From Bdellovibrionales bacterium (GTDB lineage: Bacteria > Bdellovibrionota > Bdellovibrionia > Bdellovibrionales > UBA1609), in contig JAGRAB010000090.1 in NCBI GenBank assembly GCA_020435085.1, forward strand, positions 1-7,965: a DNA stretch of 7,965 nucleotides. Reading direction: 5' to 3'. The notes below the pieces were generated by a model, which ran no database searches, was not told where the DNA came from, and saw nothing but the letters and a program-made list of their open reading frames with translations. This document shows positions 6,546 through 7,965 of the stretch, in pieces. Numbering within the stretch: position 1 is the first letter of the stretch; every line of letters begins with the position of its first letter. Position numbers and translations under genes: made by a program.

Positions 6546-7799
6546 ATGGTTATGAAAAAAGCTTTTACCGCAGGAATCCTTCAACTTGTTGGATTTTTAT
6601 GCAGCTCACCAGCAATTGCTGATTTTGCAAACTATAACTCTATTCTTATTGGTCATCGTGCTGCCGGTATGGGAGGTGCCTACACAGCCCTTTCCGGTGA
6701 TCCCGCTGCCATTTCTTTTTATAATCCGGCCAACCTTTCTCTCATGCATGGGAACACACTTTCTGCTGCAGTGACTCTCTTTAACAAATACGATACCTCT
6801 TTTGGAAAAGAAAATGAGTTTGACCAAGCTCCCTTAAAAGTCAACCGCGGGTCTATCACACCTATTCCCGCCTCGGGAGGGACAGCTTATACTTTTGGCA
6901 ATTTTGCTTTTGGAATTTCTATTGTTTATCCAGATCTCGACCAGTTTAATGGTGAAGTCCGCTCCACTTCGACAACAAACTCTTATCTCAACCTCAAAGA
7001 TTCCTCTCTTTGGATTGGAGGCTCTTTTGCTGTTAACTGGAATCGATCTGAAAGCTTTGGTCTTAGCATGTATTATACGTCTCGCAATTTCTCACGTTCA
7101 ATCACAGATCGTACCGAAACTGGAGGAGTTACAACTATCACGAATGAAGAAAAAACTTTTACACAAAACTCGCTCATTTATATATTAGGTTGGACGCATC
7201 GACTCTCAAAATTATGGCGACTTGGAGTCAGCTATCGACCAGCCTCTCTCCCTGTCAGCGGTGAGGGTACCTTATTTTCTTCTCAAATTTCTACAAGTGG
7301 CACAAATAATAGTCAAACTTACGACCTTCAAGCAGAAACAATTATTCCTGACCGATTGGCTATTGGCATTGGTTATGAACTTGAAAAAGACTCCGCTTTT
7401 TCTTTTGATATTCATTACTATGGAAAAGTCGATTACAGAGACCTCAAAGATACTCAAGCCGGTGACCTCATCAAGCACGAACCCATGGCAAACATAGCTC
7501 TTGGATATGAGCATTATTTCCGAGAATGGTTGAGCCTACGAACAGGAGTTTTTACAAACTTTAGCTCACATCCACAAATTGATGATAACCCTACCCGAAG
7601 ACAACCTGACCATATCGATATGTGGGGTTTTTCAACAAATATTGGTATCCACACAACTCAACAAAGTTCCATCACTTTAGGAGGATATTACTCTGGCGGC
7701 AAAGGCTGGAGTGTGCAGCAAGTCGGACAATCTCTGGAGAAAATTAAAAAAAACAATCAAATTTTTTCTTTTCTCGTTGGCACTTCTTATCAATTTTAA
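6546..7799 (+). CDS. Outer-membrane transport protein, OMPP1/FadL/TodX-like beta-barrel
   Basis: A 417-residue exported barrel of the family that takes up hydrophobic compounds such as fatty acids; the actual substrate is unknown. The signal peptide starts MVMKKAFTAGILQLVGFLC and has a probable signal peptidase I site after SSPAIA, so the mature protein begins DFANYNS. The family hatch signature follows at once: HRAAGMGGAYTALSGDPAA, then YNPANLS, matching the RAxGMGGAxxAxxxDPxAxxxNPA pattern. The rest alternates aromatic and polar residues in repeated strands, and the protein ends in GTSYQF with a terminal Phe as in barrel-assembly signals. The frame stays open upstream to an ATG at 6396, but that stretch overlaps the M50 gene and would bury the signal peptide. 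ATG 6546 or 6552 is the real start; 6552 has only a weak AGG 9 nt upstream. Confidence 0.88.
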   Translation: MVMKKAFTAGILQLVGFLCSSPAIADFANYNSILIGHRAAGMGGAYTALSGDPAAISFYNPANLSLMHGNTLSAAVTLFNKYDTSFGKENEFDQAPLKVNRGSITPIPASGGTAYTFGNFAFGISIVYPDLDQFNGEVRSTSTTNSYLNLKDSSLWIGGSFAVNWNRSESFGLSMYYTSRNFSRSITDRTETGGVTTITNEEKTFTQNSLIYILGWTHRLSKLWRLGVSYRPASLPVSGEGTLFSSQISTSGTNNSQTYDLQAETIIPDRLAIGIGYELEKDSAFSFDIHYYGKVDYRDLKDTQAGDLIKHEPMANIALGYEHYFREWLSLRTGVFTNFSSHPQIDDNPTRRQPDHIDMWGFSTNIGIHTTQQSSITLGGYYSGGKGWSVQQVGQSLEKIKKNNQIFSFLVGTSYQF

Positions 7800-7891
7800 A
7801 TTTAGAAACTGGCCCCTTTAATTACGGAAGATTTTACCTCTCCGTCCTCTAAATATTTTGATTGATTGCAAATTTCTGTTCATCGGACGGC

Positions 7892-7918
7892 TTTCTCGAA
7901 AACGAAGTTTTCGAGAAA
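7892..7918. repeat. Perfect 12-bp-stem hairpin downstream of the barrel gene
   Basis: TTTCTCGAAAAC and GTTTTCGAGAAA flank the trinucleotide GAA, forming a perfect 12-bp stem with a 3-nt loop, 93 bp after the barrel stop codon. No T-run follows on either strand, so it does not look like a standard intrinsic terminator. It could be a transcript-end stabiliser, a factor-binding palindrome or a copy of a dispersed repeat. Confidence 0.6.
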
Positions 7919-7933
7919 CACTAACAATTGACA

Positions 7934-7963
7934 TGAGAGCCTCGCCTCTCACTACCCTTTTTT
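7934..7963 (+). terminator. Weak candidate intrinsic terminator near the right edge
   Basis: TGAGAG (7934-7939) and CTCTCA (7946-7951) form a 6-bp stem with a 6-nt loop, followed after CTACCC by six T residues (7958-7963). The gap between stem and T-run is longer than usual, so termination would be inefficient. It could end the barrel gene's transcript together with the stronger hairpin at 7892-7918. Confidence 0.25.
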
Positions 7964-7965
7964 AA

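Noticed and set aside
6552..6620. Possible lipoprotein signal around Cys17 (numbering from the ATG at 6552) of the barrel protein
   Set aside because: The residues before Cys (GFL) do not fit a lipobox, while an AIA signal peptidase I site follows a few residues later.
7928..7933. Perfect TTGACA -35 hexamer near the right edge
   Set aside because: No -10-like hexamer lies 16-18 bp downstream; the bases there are ACTACCC.

Overview
The window is a compact, AT-rich bacterial chromosomal segment with five complete genes of recognisable family, one complete gene of unknown function and one gene cut by the left edge. A phosphatidylserine decarboxylase gene, an OMPP1/FadL-type outer-membrane barrel and long acidic extensions on ScpA/ScpB together suggest a Gram-negative bacterium. 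A Bdellovibrionota-like (Bdellovibrio/Bacteriovorax-type) or other former-deltaproteobacterial lineage would fit. That placement is inference from gene content and style; no rRNA or other marker is present.

Layout, left to right. Positions 1-285 (minus) hold the N-terminal part of psd, running off the left edge. A 57-bp divergent gap separates it from a plus-strand FAD-dependent dehydrogenase of the uncharacterised COG2509 type (343-1917). That gene's 3' end overlaps by 41 bp, tail to tail, the last gene of a long minus-strand cluster.

Read in its own direction, the minus-strand cluster (6525 down to 1877) is: a site-2 protease-like membrane metalloprotease (M50), scpA, scpB, a small one-TM protein of unknown function, and an HTTM-domain multi-spanning membrane protein. 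The genes from scpA onward are tightly packed. scpA and scpB are 27 bp apart, with a hairpin-forming inverted repeat over the scpA stop. scpB and the small gene share ATGA. The small gene and the HTTM gene overlap by about 26 bp, and the HTTM Shine-Dalgarno lies inside the upstream gene. The scpA/scpB products are the kleisin and winged-helix subunits of the SMC (condensin) complex for chromosome organisation and segregation. The two downstream membrane proteins probably form a pair unrelated in mechanism but co-transcribed.

Divergent from the M50 gene, with only 20 bp between start codons, is a FadL-like outer-membrane protein (6546-7799, plus). In that gap each strand carries a -10-like hexamer exactly 6 bp from its ATG, an arrangement expected of leaderless mRNAs. 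The right end (7800-7965) has no convincing gene; it holds a perfect 12-bp-stem hairpin and a weaker hairpin followed by a T-run.

The features most worth a second look are the back-to-back -10 boxes, the very long acidic extensions of ScpB (and the shorter one of ScpA), the coupled HTTM/one-TM gene pair, the hairpin at the scpA-scpB junction, and the 3' overlap of convergent genes. I see no CRISPR array, insertion sequence, tRNA or rRNA, and no clear evidence of a wholly new defence or mobile system.
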